Shown here: positions 26,635-36,032 of the stretch, piece after piece
How positions within the stretch are numbered: the first letter of the stretch is position 1
Layout of the letters: each line of letters starts with the position of its first letter
Assembly (NCBI GenBank): GCA_019637435.1
Contig: JAHBVO010000004.1
Coordinates: 682,001-746,000, forward strand
DNA: 64,000 nt
Source of the DNA: Candidatus Obscuribacterales bacterium
GTDB taxonomy: Bacteria > Cyanobacteriota > Vampirovibrionia > Obscuribacterales > Obscuribacteraceae
Reading direction: 5' to 3'
The notes under the pieces: generated by a model
What the model saw: only the letters and a program-made list of their open reading frames with translations
Told to the model about the DNA's origin: nothing
The model's database searches: none
Program-made: the position numbers and the translations under genes

Positions 26635-27630
26635 TCAATTCTCCGTTCTACCTGCCAATTTAGCGAGTTTGTTTAGCTCTCCCTGAGCCCCCAGAGCGAT
26701 AAGCTCATCGCCGACGCAAAACTTGAGGTCCGGCGTTGGATTTGTAATCAGCTTACCATTTTGATTTACCGCCAAGATCATCGCGCCTGATTCTTGTTTT
26801 ATATTGGCGTCCTTTAAGGTCCGCCCAACCAGCTTCGAGTTGTCGGAAAGTATCATCTGCTCCATCCTCAGGTCACCATCAGCGGTGTGCATCACGACGT
26901 CAAGAAACTGCGTTACAAGAGGATGTGTAACGGCGGCTGCCAAGCGCTGTCCGCAGATCACATATGGCGAAATCACCATGCGCGCGCCGACTCGTTTCAG
27001 TTTTGACTCTGAACCGGGATTTGCCGCCCGCGATACAACATCTATGCGATCGTTTAAACCGCGCGCAGTCAACGCGATAAATGTATTTTGAGTATCGTCG
27101 GGAAGCGCACAAACGATGCCTTTGGCTTTTTCTACCTGAGCGCGCATCAGCACTTCGTCTGCCGAAGCGTCCCCTTCGATGACAAGATGCCCTGCCTCCT
27201 CAGCCTGGAGGGCTGTTGCGGAATTCAATTCGATGATAACGAACGGGATCTTATTTATACGGAATTGACTGGCTACTTCTTGACCTGTTCTGCCGAATCC
27301 GCAGATGATCTGGTGATTGTTCAGCTTGACAATTTGTTTGTTCATATTTCTTCCGAGTCTCAATTCAAGAGCGAGCGACACCATGTCGCTCGCGATGTAG
27401 AGGAAAGCGCCGACGCCGAAAAATATCAAGAATATTGCGAAAATTTGTCCGGCGGGAGTAAGCGGATGAACCTCTCCGTAACCGACCGTTGCTATGGTCG
27501 TGACCGACATAAACAAGCTGTCGAGAAGTCCCCAGCCTTCGACGATCATGAAGCCGGCTGTTCCCAGACCGACCAGTGCCACCATTTTGAATAGATGGGA
27601 AAGAACTCGATTTAGTTTTGGATCTTCCAC
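26635..27630 (-). CDS. potassium channel with RCK (TrkA-N/TrkA-C) domains
   Basis: Two-helix potassium channel subunit. Transmembrane helix 1 (~12-32) and helix 2 (~60-85) flank a pore loop with selectivity filter TVGYGE. A TrkA-N/RCK domain starts at ~107 with the Rossmann motif IICGFGRTGQEV and runs to ~230. A TrkA-C domain (~245-328) follows. 331 residues is normal for MthK/Kch-type channels. It would conduct K+ across the inner membrane, gated by a ligand such as Ca2+, NAD(H) or a cyclic dinucleotide; which one is not determinable. It is the first gene of the channel / DUF1292 / kinase operon. Confidence 0.92.
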   Translation of the reverse strand: MEDPKLNRVLSHLFKMVALVGLGTAGFMIVEGWGLLDSLFMSVTTIATVGYGEVHPLTPAGQIFAIFLIFFGVGAFLYIASDMVSLALELRLGRNMNKQIVKLNNHQIICGFGRTGQEVASQFRINKIPFVIIELNSATALQAEEAGHLVIEGDASADEVLMRAQVEKAKGIVCALPDDTQNTFIALTARGLNDRIDVVSRAANPGSESKLKRVGARMVISPYVICGQRLAAAVTHPLVTQFLDVVMHTADGDLRMEQMILSDNSKLVGRTLKDANIKQESGAMILAVNQNGKLITNPTPDLKFCVGDELIALGAQGELNKLAKLAGRTEN

Positions 27631-27825
27631 CAGATTAACGCGGAGTAAGAAAGGGCGCCAATTTTTCTAAAGTAAACAAAAACATCCAGCATACGAAAAG
27701 TATCATAAACGACGTCAGGAAAGTAGGCTCAGACTTGTATCCTTAGCTGGTAAGATCGGGTTTTTCTCGTACATGACCACTGGCGAGACCTTGAAAACGG
27801 TCCGCCGACACCACACGGAGACGAC

Positions 27826-29277
27826 ATGAGCACAGTTCTAGAAGCGCCTACAGGGACGCAAGGCAGAGTAGTTCAGGTTATCGGCGCCGTTATTGACGTC
27901 GAGTTTGCTAGCGGGCATTTGCCTGAAATCTACAACGCGCTCGAAATCACAGGGAAAAACCCTGCGGGCGAAGACAGAAGAGTTATCGTAGAAGTTCAAC
28001 AGATGCTTGGTGACAACCGCGTCAGAACAGTGGCTATGGGTTCGACGGATGGTCTGACCCGCGGCATGCTCGCTATAAATACCGGGCAGCCAATCACCGT
28101 GCCGGTCGGCGTTGGAACTCTCGGAAGAATTTTGAACGTTCTTGGTGAGCCTGTGGACGAAATGGGTCCCATCGATGCTGCAGAGCACTGGCCGATTCAC
28201 CGCCACGCTCCTGAACTCACCGATTTGGAAACCGAAACAGTCGTTTTCGAAACGGGTATTAAAGTTGTCGACCTCCTCGAGCCCTACATCAAAGGTGGTA
28301 AGGTCGGTCTCTTCGGTGGAGCCGGCGTAGGCAAAACCGTTATCATCATGGAATTGATCCACAACATCGCTAAGCACCACGGTGGATACTCGGTGTTCGG
28401 CGGCGTGGGCGAGAGAACTCGTGAAGGAAATGACCTCTGGCACGAGATGAAGGACTCCAAGATCGAAGGCGGTTGCGTACTCGATAAAGTAGCTCTGGTT
28501 TATGGTCAGATGAACGAGCCGCCGGGTTCGCGTATGCGCGTCGGTCTTTCGGCTCTCACCGTAGCCGAGTACTTCCGTGACGTGTCCAAACAAGACGTGT
28601 TGCTGTTCGTCGACAACATCTTCCGATTTGTACAAGCCGGTTCCGAAGTGTCCGCGCTTCTCGGACGTATGCCTTCAGCTGTAGGATATCAGCCGACACT
28701 GGGCAACGAGATGGGCGAACTTCAAGAGCGCATCACCTCTACCAAGTCCGGATCGATCACATCGATTCAAGCCGTATACGTACCTGCCGATGACTTGACA
28801 GACCCCGCTCCGGCAACCACTTTCGGTCACCTCGACGCCACCACGGTATTGTCCCGTCAGATTGCCGAGCTCGGTATCTACCCAGCTGTAGACCCGCTCG
28901 CATCGACCTCTACCGCTCTCAAGCCGGACATCGTCGGACAAGAGCACTATGATGTCGCCCGTGGTGTTCAGCAAACTCTCCAACGTTACAGAGACTTGCA
29001 AGACATCATCGCGATTCTCGGTATGGACGAACTTTCCGAAGACGACAAATTGATCGTTACTCGCGCACGCAAACTGCAACGCTTCCTCAGCCAGCCGTTC
29101 CACGTAGCCGAAGTGTTCACCGGTCGTCCCGGTAAGTACGTTTCACTCAAAGATACCGTCGCCGGATTCAAAGAAATCCTCGATGGTAAGTGCGATGACA
29201 TGCCGGAACAAGCGTTCTACATGCAAGGTAGCATCGCTGAAGCAAGAGAAGAAGCGAAGAGACTGCAATCTCTCTAA
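27826..29277 (+). CDS. atpD: F1Fo ATP synthase subunit beta
   Basis: Catalytic beta subunit of the F1 sector. Walker A GGAGVGKT is near residue 165, the catalytic Glu is in GVGERTREGND, Walker B is VLLFVDNIFRF, and the C-terminal helical domain includes DELSEDDKL. The 483-residue length is standard. The ribosome binding site is GGAG with spacing about 6. Downstream are a ClpP-type protease gene and atpC on the same strand. The remaining ATP synthase genes are not in the window, so the operon is split, as in cyanobacteria where beta and epsilon are separate from the main cluster. Confidence 0.98.
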   Translation: MSTVLEAPTGTQGRVVQVIGAVIDVEFASGHLPEIYNALEITGKNPAGEDRRVIVEVQQMLGDNRVRTVAMGSTDGLTRGMLAINTGQPITVPVGVGTLGRILNVLGEPVDEMGPIDAAEHWPIHRHAPELTDLETETVVFETGIKVVDLLEPYIKGGKVGLFGGAGVGKTVIIMELIHNIAKHHGGYSVFGGVGERTREGNDLWHEMKDSKIEGGCVLDKVALVYGQMNEPPGSRMRVGLSALTVAEYFRDVSKQDVLLFVDNIFRFVQAGSEVSALLGRMPSAVGYQPTLGNEMGELQERITSTKSGSITSIQAVYVPADDLTDPAPATTFGHLDATTVLSRQIAELGIYPAVDPLASTSTALKPDIVGQEHYDVARGVQQTLQRYRDLQDIIAILGMDELSEDDKLIVTRARKLQRFLSQPFHVAEVFTGRPGKYVSLKDTVAGFKEILDGKCDDMPEQAFYMQGSIAEAREEAKRLQSL

Positions 29278-29316
29278 TTGAGATAAACAGTTTCAGTCCT
29301 TCCAATCGAGGCTTCA

Positions 29317-30069
29317 ATGAGCAAGAAAAATCAGGAATCCAAGGTCGCCGAGAAAAAAGAAAACGATGAGTTGTCCAACAGAGACGTCTACGTTTTCGGC
29401 AGACTTGAAAACGAAGTTGCCACGCCGGTTATCCGTCGTTTGCTTCGTCTAGTAGAGCGTGATCCGAAAACACCGATCAATTTGTACATCAACTCAGCAG
29501 GTGGCAATGGATACAACGCCGATGCCATTATCGCGATCATGCACTCGATTCCACCCAAGGTCAACACAATCTGTCTGGGGCATGCCCTTTCCGGAGCTTG
29601 TGAGATCTTGGCGTCGGGCACGGGTGAGCGCTCCGCGTATGAGTTTTCGACCTTGATGTTCCACCAGACTATCTGGGAAGCTGAAGGCGACATCACATCG
29701 CTGGAAATCCAGGCGCTTCAGGGCCAACGCTTTAGAAACGCTCAGATTGAATTGCTTCACAGATGCACCGGACAAGATCGCGAGAGAATCCGCAAGGATA
29801 TCGAGCGCGATTATTATCTTTCTGCTCAAGAAGCCCTCGAGTACGGTATTGTCGACAGCATTATCAAACACACTCCTCGCAAATCTGCAGGACGTTTGAG
29901 CGTAGTTTCAGGCGCGTCGAAATCGAAGTCCGCTGCAGTAGCGGCTTCGAGCAAGCGCGCCGCTACTTCGAAGTCCACGAAAGCGTCGACAAGCAAGAAG
30001 ACCACGGGTGGAACGACCGGCACGCGCGGTCGTTCCACTGCTGCGAAAAAGACCACGCGTAAAAAATAG
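29317..30069 (+). CDS. ClpP-family serine protease with basic histone-H1-like tail
   Basis: ClpP-fold peptidase, 250 residues. The core spans ~20-185. The triad appears intact: Ser92 in GHALSGAC, His116 in MFHQT and Asp165 in IERDYYLSAQEA. Normal ClpP ends near residue 195. Here a ~60-residue tail of Lys, Ser, Thr and Ala follows (KRAATSKSTKAS, GRSTAAKKTTRKK), like histone H1 or bacterial H1-like tails, and probably disordered and nucleic-acid or membrane binding. The core is diverged from housekeeping ClpP (AGGNGYNAD in the loop after INS), so it may be a specialised or ClpR-like paralogue. It sits 39 bases after atpD and 71 bases before atpC, presumably in one transcript. Confidence 0.86.
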   Translation: MSKKNQESKVAEKKENDELSNRDVYVFGRLENEVATPVIRRLLRLVERDPKTPINLYINSAGGNGYNADAIIAIMHSIPPKVNTICLGHALSGACEILASGTGERSAYEFSTLMFHQTIWEAEGDITSLEIQALQGQRFRNAQIELLHRCTGQDRERIRKDIERDYYLSAQEALEYGIVDSIIKHTPRKSAGRLSVVSGASKSKSAAVAASSKRAATSKSTKASTSKKTTGGTTGTRGRSTAAKKTTRKK

Positions 30070-30140
30070 AAAGTAACGAGCGCACAAAGATTGCGCAACC
30101 AAGTCGACCCTCACCGGTTGGAGATAGGAGCTAAAGGACC

Positions 30141-30611
30141 ATGGCCGCCACGTTCAATTTCAAGATCATCACTCCGGAGCGCATCGTACTTGATACCACG
30201 GTGTCGCAGGTGACTGCTACGGCACGCGATGGACAGCTTTCAATTCTGCCGCAGCACGAGCCCCTTGTGACCGCTCTTGGTATAGACGCTTTGAAATATT
30301 GGGAAGCTGGCGAAGAGAAGTCTGCAGCCATCATCGGCGGTGTACTGGAAGTTGCGAACAAACAATCAGCGCTTCCTGGAGATGTTAATACGAGCGAGCA
30401 GGATCTGACAGTCACTGTCATTACTGATGCCGCCGAGCTGGCTACCGAGATTGACGAAGCCCGCGCCAATCAAGCGAAAGCCAGAGCCGAAGCGGAAACC
30501 GCTCAGAAGGCCGACAAACTGCACACGCACGTTGCAGAACTGGCATTGACCAGAGCAATCGCCCGCCTCAAGGCGCTGGAGATCGCGAAAGAACGTCGGC
30601 GCCTGCGCTAA
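30141..30611 (+). CDS. atpC: F1Fo ATP synthase subunit epsilon
   Basis: Central-stalk epsilon subunit that couples rotation to catalysis and can inhibit hydrolysis. The N-terminal beta-sandwich is recognisable (FKIITPERIVLDTTVSQVTA, then DGQLSILPQHEPLVTAL). The C-terminal helical hairpin (~100-156) is Ala/Glu/Lys-rich. 156 residues is slightly longer than average because of the helical tail. The ribosome binding site region is GGAGATAGGAG, 10-20 bases upstream. Its pairing with atpD is expected; the intervening protease gene is not. A weak hairpin plus T5 near 30660 may end the transcript. Confidence 0.95.
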   Translation: MAATFNFKIITPERIVLDTTVSQVTATARDGQLSILPQHEPLVTALGIDALKYWEAGEEKSAAIIGGVLEVANKQSALPGDVNTSEQDLTVTVITDAAELATEIDEARANQAKARAEAETAQKADKLHTHVAELALTRAIARLKALEIAKERRRLR

Positions 30612-30722
30612 TCAAATAGCGATTACATGAATGAGAAAGCGGCCGGGACGGAAACGATCCTTGCCGTTTTTGTATTCATCGGTCGGTGCGCGGCGGCGCC
30701 GTTGAATTGAGGCGGGGTCACT

Positions 30723-33700
30723 CTAGTTGCCGTCGCTGTAGTAGGAATCGTAGGTGGAATATGCCCGGCGTCTGCGCGGAATGGACGGAGTGTCTGACTC
30801 TGTTGCTGGCGTCCTGGCGACAGCTTTAGGCTTTTTCGGTTTTTTCGGTGTAACTTTGGCGACTTGAGGTTTCTTTGCTGCTTCTTTTTTCGGCGTCGGC
30901 TGCGGTTTCGGTGTTGGTTTCGCCGCTGTCGACGCGCTCGTTGAGGAGGATGAACTGGTTACACTCTTAGAGCTTGATGATGGTTCAGGCTCTGTCGAAG
31001 ACGAAACTTCCGAGGGCGTAGAGGAGGTGTCGGTTGTTTCGCTTGTGGTTTCCTGAATCGCCGTCGTCTGGTGACCGTTTTGAGCTGTGTGCTGCAGCAG
31101 CATGAAACCTACTATGCCGATGACGGCAACAATTGCGACAGCGACTAACGTCATGAGCACTGTCTTCTTCGTATCCGTGCCACCACGGCTGGTGTTGAAT
31201 CTCATTGAATTGCCGGCACCGCGGGCGCCACTACTTCCGCGGGCTGAGCTCGGTGCCGGAAGTTCATTGTCTTCGTTGGAGCGCGTTCTCGGTTTTTTAT
31301 TGTAGATAGGCGCAGAACCAGTTGTCTGGTGGCCGGGTGGAATCGCGGTAGACAATCCTTCCGTCGTCGGTTTTGCCTGTGATGGAGCCGGAGTTTTGAT
31401 TGCATTCAATTCCGCAAGAGAGACCGGCTCGTAGCTCTTGAAGCCTTTACCTGTGTCTGGATTTGAGTGCTGTTCAGGCTCCGGCATGTTGGTTTTCATT
31501 CGCTCAGCGAATTGTTTTATGGCTGAATCTGGTGCTGGCGCTGTCGCTGTAGCTTCATCAATTCCGGGTTCGGAATCGGTATGCCAGTCAGTATTGGATC
31601 TCAATGTCGGCTTCGTTTTCTGCATCGCCGCGCCCGCAGTGGTGCCTTGATACGGGGATGGCTCGTTACTGCCTAAAACTTGGGGCTCTTCGAACGGTTG
31701 AGGCTGCGGCGCTTTCGAGCGAGGCAGAGATGGCACTCCGCCGTCCATGCCACCCATCAGTGAATGACCTCCGTCAGGCTGCATGGATGCCGGCATGCCC
31801 GGTTGGGGCGTCGACATCCCTGGTCTCATGCTGGCCGGGGGAATGGGTGCAACATATTGTGGCGTTACTGGAGCCGAACCTGGTGCCGGATTTTGTGGTG
31901 AATTTTGTGGTACGCTCGCTGGTGGCGCCGGCGGTTGCATATTTTGCTGGGAACGCGACGGCGGTGGTGGTGGCATAAGCGCCTGAACAGATGCCGGTAT
32001 CGGTTTTGACGCTCCTCCGCTAAGCGGTGCAAAGGCATCCGAACTGTGATCTGTAGTCAACTTCGTCGATTGATCATCCATTAAGCTTGCTGCCAGCTGT
32101 GCAACAGGCGATGGCGGGAAGAGCGGTTGATTCATCGGTCCTCCGACCGGACCAACTGGCGGAGTCTTATCCTGCCATGGCGCCATGTGTTTCACGCCAG
32201 TTTCGGATTCGGTCATTTGCGCTACGGCAGCATCCGGTGGGACGGTTTCTCCCCATGGATCGGGCATCGGTGGTTTCTGATTTATTTGAGGTGTGCCTTG
32301 CGCGCCATTGGAAAAATTGTTTACTCCATTTTGCTGTGGTACCATCCCTGGTGCCGACTGATGCGAGCCTGTGGCTCCCTGACCTGCTTGTGGAAAGCCC
32401 GGGTTGGCTTGTGAACCCGGCGGAAAACCGGAATTAGATCCTTGAGGCGGAACGTTTTGGTTTGCCGTTTGCGGAGATGGAAAGCCAGGGCGTTGCGCGC
32501 CGGATTGATTAGGCGGCAGTTGAAAACCGTGGTTATCCTGTTGCGGGAACCCTTGTGGTGAAGGTCCGTCATGGGATTGTGCCGATTTGGGTTGTGGGAA
32601 CCCGGGATGCGGTTGACGCGGCTGATTCTCGCCCATCTGCGGCTGTGCGCCGGTCATGCCCTGGTTCATCGCTTGTGGCTGTGCGCCGGTCATGCCCTGG
32701 TTCATCGCTTGCGGTTGCGCGCCGGTCATGCCCTGGTTGATCGCTTGTGGCTGTGCGCCGGTCATGCCGTGGTTCATCGCTTGCGGCTGCGCTCCGGTCA
32801 TGCCCTGGACAGCTTGATGCGAGCCCGTGGAGGTTGGTGGTGCCCAACCATGCGCAGCGGCATTGAAGCGGGAACCGGTGTTTGTTTGTTGGTCGTCACC
32901 GCCCCATGGATTTTGTGATTGATCTGGCGGCGCGCTTTCCTTGTTTCCAGACCCAGATCCATTCACCTGCGCATTCTGAGTTGGTTGCTGATTCTGCTCG
33001 CCTGAGCTTGACTTCGATGCGTTGACCGCAGCGTTGGCGATTGCGTTTGCGTCCATCCCAGGCATACGGGTCCGTGTCCCAGCCATGCTGCCCATCGGAG
33101 CTTTCGGTCTCTGAGGCGTTGCGGTTGTAGCACTCCACGACGGCCCTGTCTTCTGGTCCCAGGTCAGAACGAAATGCGAGTCTCCGGAGTCGTCCTTGTT
33201 CAATGGAATAGGAGCCGGACCCTTAGTTTGCTCGAGATCCACGACTGGTTTGTCGCCTGTGATTTCGTCGCTGGGAGGTACACCTTCGGCTTTGAACCCT
33301 CCCGGTTTTATGTTCAACATGTCGCCTGCGCCGATACTGGATGCCTCAAGCGCGGCGGAGAGCGATGCTAATCCTTGCGTCTGCGTCAGCGGCTTTTGTG
33401 AATTTTGTTGTGGTGTCGCAGATGGTGGCGTAGACGGAATCCATTCGCTGTCATCATCGGCAGCCCCGGGATTTGACCAACCCAACTGATTTCGCTGTTC
33501 TTTTGAGAAGTCGGTATTTCCCCAGTTGTCATCGCTTAAGTTAGGACTCGACGGAGTTCTCCAGCTTTGACTGTCGGTCGAGTCGCTGACATTAGTGACA
33601 ATTGAATCGCTGAACTGAGCTTCGCGAGACCGCGCGGCGGGATTGGCGGGTGAACTTTGACCGCCCGCCCACGCCGGCTGCCAGCCTATTTCATCAGCTT

Positions 33701-34664
33701 TTGCGGGCGAGGCTCCGACATTCTGATGCGGGGCCGGAGGTGCAGACGGAAGACCTTGGTTGGTTTTGGCTCGCTCAACGCGGGGCACCACTCCTGCCAC
33801 CAGTTCCAAATCTGCCTTTAATTCAGCCATTGTGGAATAGCGCTTATCCGGCTCGATTTCGAGACATTTTAAAACGATCATTTCCAGCCGCTCTGGAAAG
33901 ACTCGACCGGGCACGACGTCTTTAAAACTTGGTGCTAATTTCGTGCACTTAAGGTGCACCGTCGAGATGTAATTCTCCCCACGGAAAGGCGGATTTCCTG
34001 TCAGTGTCTCGTACATCATCACGCCGATCGAATAGATGTCGCAGCGGTGATCCGTCGGTCGACCTGTGCACTGCTCCGGGCTCATGTACAGCGGGCTGCC
34101 GACTACTTCTCCGGTGCGCGTAATCTTTTGAGTGTATTCGGCCAGTTTCGCAACTCCGAAATCAAGAATTTTGACGTGGTCTGCTTCCGGCTCGTTTGAA
34201 ACCATGATGTTATGCGGTTTCAGATCTCGATGTAAAATCTTCGCCGAATGCGCATACCGCATACCATCAACGGCTTGAAGAAAGATCTTGAGGGCGCGAT
34301 CGACGGGCAATAAGACCTCGCGGTCCAGCACCTCCTTCAAACTTTCACCGGCGACGTATTCCATCACGATGAATGGTTCTTGCATCGCAGTGAAACCGAA
34401 GTCGAATGTTGTGACGATATTCGGATGCTTAAGCTGGGCGAGCGCTTTTGCTTCGATTTTGACGCGCTCTACGTTCGATTCATCGCGAGCGAGTTCCGAA
34501 GGCAAAAGTTTCATGGCCACGACTCTGTCGGTCAGCGTGTGGCGCGCCTTGAAGACAACGCCCATTCCACCGGCAGCTATAACGTCCAGAATTGCATACG
34601 GCTCAACAACAGTGCCTACTAGAGGGTGTTTCGGCCGATCCCCGTGTACCACGTCCACATTCAT
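30723..34664 (-). CDS. large Ser/Thr protein kinase with disordered Pro/Gln-rich linker and membrane anchor
   Basis: 1313 residues. The N-terminal PknB-type kinase (~20-285) is intact: AAGGMGVVF loop, VVAMK Lys52, HRDLKPHN at ~145, DFG at ~168, SPEQ. A very long Pro/Gln/Ser/Gly-rich linker (~290-1160) follows, including five tandem 12-residue units (MTGAQPQAMNQG type). A membrane helix lies at ~1175-1200 (TVLMTLVAVAIVAVIGIVGFMLL), followed by a Ser/Thr-rich stretch, a KP-rich stretch (TPKKPKKPKAV) and a Tyr-rich end. The kinase is cytoplasmic and the short basic tail outside, possibly touching the cell wall. The linker could be a phosphorylation substrate. It is monocistronic and convergent with atpC. 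Confidence 0.87.
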   Translation of the reverse strand: MNVDVVHGDRPKHPLVGTVVEPYAILDVIAAGGMGVVFKARHTLTDRVVAMKLLPSELARDESNVERVKIEAKALAQLKHPNIVTTFDFGFTAMQEPFIVMEYVAGESLKEVLDREVLLPVDRALKIFLQAVDGMRYAHSAKILHRDLKPHNIMVSNEPEADHVKILDFGVAKLAEYTQKITRTGEVVGSPLYMSPEQCTGRPTDHRCDIYSIGVMMYETLTGNPPFRGENYISTVHLKCTKLAPSFKDVVPGRVFPERLEMIVLKCLEIEPDKRYSTMAELKADLELVAGVVPRVERAKTNQGLPSAPPAPHQNVGASPAKADEIGWQPAWAGGQSSPANPAARSREAQFSDSIVTNVSDSTDSQSWRTPSSPNLSDDNWGNTDFSKEQRNQLGWSNPGAADDDSEWIPSTPPSATPQQNSQKPLTQTQGLASLSAALEASSIGAGDMLNIKPGGFKAEGVPPSDEITGDKPVVDLEQTKGPAPIPLNKDDSGDSHFVLTWDQKTGPSWSATTATPQRPKAPMGSMAGTRTRMPGMDANAIANAAVNASKSSSGEQNQQPTQNAQVNGSGSGNKESAPPDQSQNPWGGDDQQTNTGSRFNAAAHGWAPPTSTGSHQAVQGMTGAQPQAMNHGMTGAQPQAINQGMTGAQPQAMNQGMTGAQPQAMNQGMTGAQPQMGENQPRQPHPGFPQPKSAQSHDGPSPQGFPQQDNHGFQLPPNQSGAQRPGFPSPQTANQNVPPQGSNSGFPPGSQANPGFPQAGQGATGSHQSAPGMVPQQNGVNNFSNGAQGTPQINQKPPMPDPWGETVPPDAAVAQMTESETGVKHMAPWQDKTPPVGPVGGPMNQPLFPPSPVAQLAASLMDDQSTKLTTDHSSDAFAPLSGGASKPIPASVQALMPPPPPSRSQQNMQPPAPPASVPQNSPQNPAPGSAPVTPQYVAPIPPASMRPGMSTPQPGMPASMQPDGGHSLMGGMDGGVPSLPRSKAPQPQPFEEPQVLGSNEPSPYQGTTAGAAMQKTKPTLRSNTDWHTDSEPGIDEATATAPAPDSAIKQFAERMKTNMPEPEQHSNPDTGKGFKSYEPVSLAELNAIKTPAPSQAKPTTEGLSTAIPPGHQTTGSAPIYNKKPRTRSNEDNELPAPSSARGSSGARGAGNSMRFNTSRGGTDTKKTVLMTLVAVAIVAVIGIVGFMLLQHTAQNGHQTTAIQETTSETTDTSSTPSEVSSSTEPEPSSSSKSVTSSSSSTSASTAAKPTPKPQPTPKKEAAKKPQVAKVTPKKPKKPKAVARTPATESDTPSIPRRRRAYSTYDSYYSDGN
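32641..32820. repeat. 36-bp tandem repeat inside the large kinase gene
   Basis: Five near-identical 36-bp units start at 32641, 32677, 32713, 32749 and 32785. They encode the 12-residue unit MTGAQPQ(A/M)(M/I)N(Q/H)G. The period is a multiple of three, so copy number can change without frameshift. Confidence 0.9.
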
Positions 34665-34777
34665 CGACTAGAGTCCTGGATTACTATCTATTAGATGTAA
34701 TATCCGCTACTCCATAATTCCCCGTCGGATCTAATGGTAAACATCGAAAGAACCCGCATTGCTGACGTCTTCACGTT

Positions 34778-35848
34778 TCATTTTATGGGCGTCACATAAA
34801 TAATCGATTTCACTCGCCGCTCCGGGCTGGACGCTACAACGGTCACCAGTTGAGGACTTTTGCCTTCGGTTTGGGATGCTGATTGCGAGGTTGAAAGAGT
34901 GTCGCAACTTTGATTGCCTGTGTCCGTTTTCTTTGAAACACCTATTGCTGCTGCGATTTCGGGTCGCGCGCTCAGGACCATCGTCGTCGACGTTCCGCCA
35001 TCGAAATTTATTGCGGACTCACAACCGATCCGTCTCATAAATTCAGCGAGGTTCGGGAGCGAGATTCCTTCCGCGAACTCTTTCGTTTTCCGCCCTTCCA
35101 CACAGACTAGAACCGCTTGTCCGTTCTTTGTGATACCAAAGGCGGTGCGAGCTGCCCTCATGTTTGTGCCGATTGAATCTGCATCTTTTGCCGCACCTGG
35201 AGGTCTGCGAACAAACGCTTCTTCCCTCGCTGTGTATTTAGGTAGTAATTGCGGACCAGCTTGTATCGAGTCAACCACTCTGTAGCCGGCGGGCGCAGCA
35301 TCTGAATGTGCCTGCACTTTCATATGGACTTTGCTGTTTTTGTCAATTAAGAAACGCAACTCGGAGCGATTGAAAATGTTGGTCAGAAATGGTTTCAATC
35401 CTTCGTTATTTACCAGGGCGGCGTTGTGCTTTGGTTCACAGAGTTGCTTGCCACCCAAGGTGATGTAACTGGTGCTTTCGCCGTCACTTAGATTGAAGAA
35501 GCCGGCATTAATTGCCACGATAGCATTGTTTTTCGCAGCCGCCGAAGATGTTGTTTCAATCGAATCGCTCATGTAAGGTTTGATGGCTACGGCACCGCGT
35601 GTAGTATCAACGAAAACCACGTGAGCACGTGCTTTGTCATCTATGTCGACGCGCTCATAGGTCACTCCTTTCGCTAATTCAAGGCGTTTCCCATTGGCTG
35701 AAGAGGTGGTGCTCACGGATTCCTTCCTTGTTTGCGCGCAGGCGTTTTCTGTTTTTAAAACTGTTGAAGTAAACAAAACAGTGAGCGAGAGAAAAAGTAG
35801 TGATTTAGTTGAAATTACTGATGTTGAGCGGATCAGCGACGATTTCAC
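34778..35848 (-). CDS. secreted phosphodiester glycosidase (NAGPA) family protein
   Basis: 356 residues with a signal peptide (~1-40, ending near ACAQ). The mature part matches the phosphodiester-glycosidase/NAGPA domain (formerly DUF2233): VVFVDTTRGAVAIKPYMSD, IVAINAGFFN, the AFGITKNGQAVLVCVEGRK segment, and the hallmark INFDGGTSTTMVL near residue 290. Family members remove GlcNAc or similar sugars from phosphodiesters, or act on exopolysaccharides. It is exported, so it may act on surface glycans. There is no obvious operon partner. Confidence 0.85.
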   Translation of the reverse strand: MKSSLIRSTSVISTKSLLFLSLTVLFTSTVLKTENACAQTRKESVSTTSSANGKRLELAKGVTYERVDIDDKARAHVVFVDTTRGAVAIKPYMSDSIETTSSAAAKNNAIVAINAGFFNLSDGESTSYITLGGKQLCEPKHNAALVNNEGLKPFLTNIFNRSELRFLIDKNSKVHMKVQAHSDAAPAGYRVVDSIQAGPQLLPKYTAREEAFVRRPPGAAKDADSIGTNMRAARTAFGITKNGQAVLVCVEGRKTKEFAEGISLPNLAEFMRRIGCESAINFDGGTSTTMVLSARPEIAAAIGVSKKTDTGNQSCDTLSTSQSASQTEGKSPQLVTVVASSPERRVKSIIYVTPIK

Positions 35849-35950
35849 AATGAGGTCCCTTTGGGGTGATGCGGTTGAGCAGTATCAATTCTACAGTTGA
35901 TGCCGGTTTATCTCCAGAGGATTCGACTTTACAGCTTATCGCATCGAGCA

Positions 35951-35982
35951 AACAAAAACGCCGCGCCTTTCGGCACAGCGTT
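35951..35982 (-). terminator. terminator of the aldehyde dehydrogenase gene
   Basis: On the minus strand an 11-bp stem (AACGCTGTGCC with GGCGCGGCGTT, two G-U pairs) is closed by a GAAA tetraloop and followed by TTTG and more T. It lies about 50 bases after the stop. Confidence 0.85.
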
Positions 35983-36032
35983 TTCGTTTCCAGGACATGC
36001 CGGCAAGCCGGCGTGTCGATAGCGAGTCTAAA

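Noticed and set aside
27838..28635. 265-codon minus-strand ORF opposite atpD
   Set aside because: Shadow of atpD; it has no ribosome binding site or family motif.
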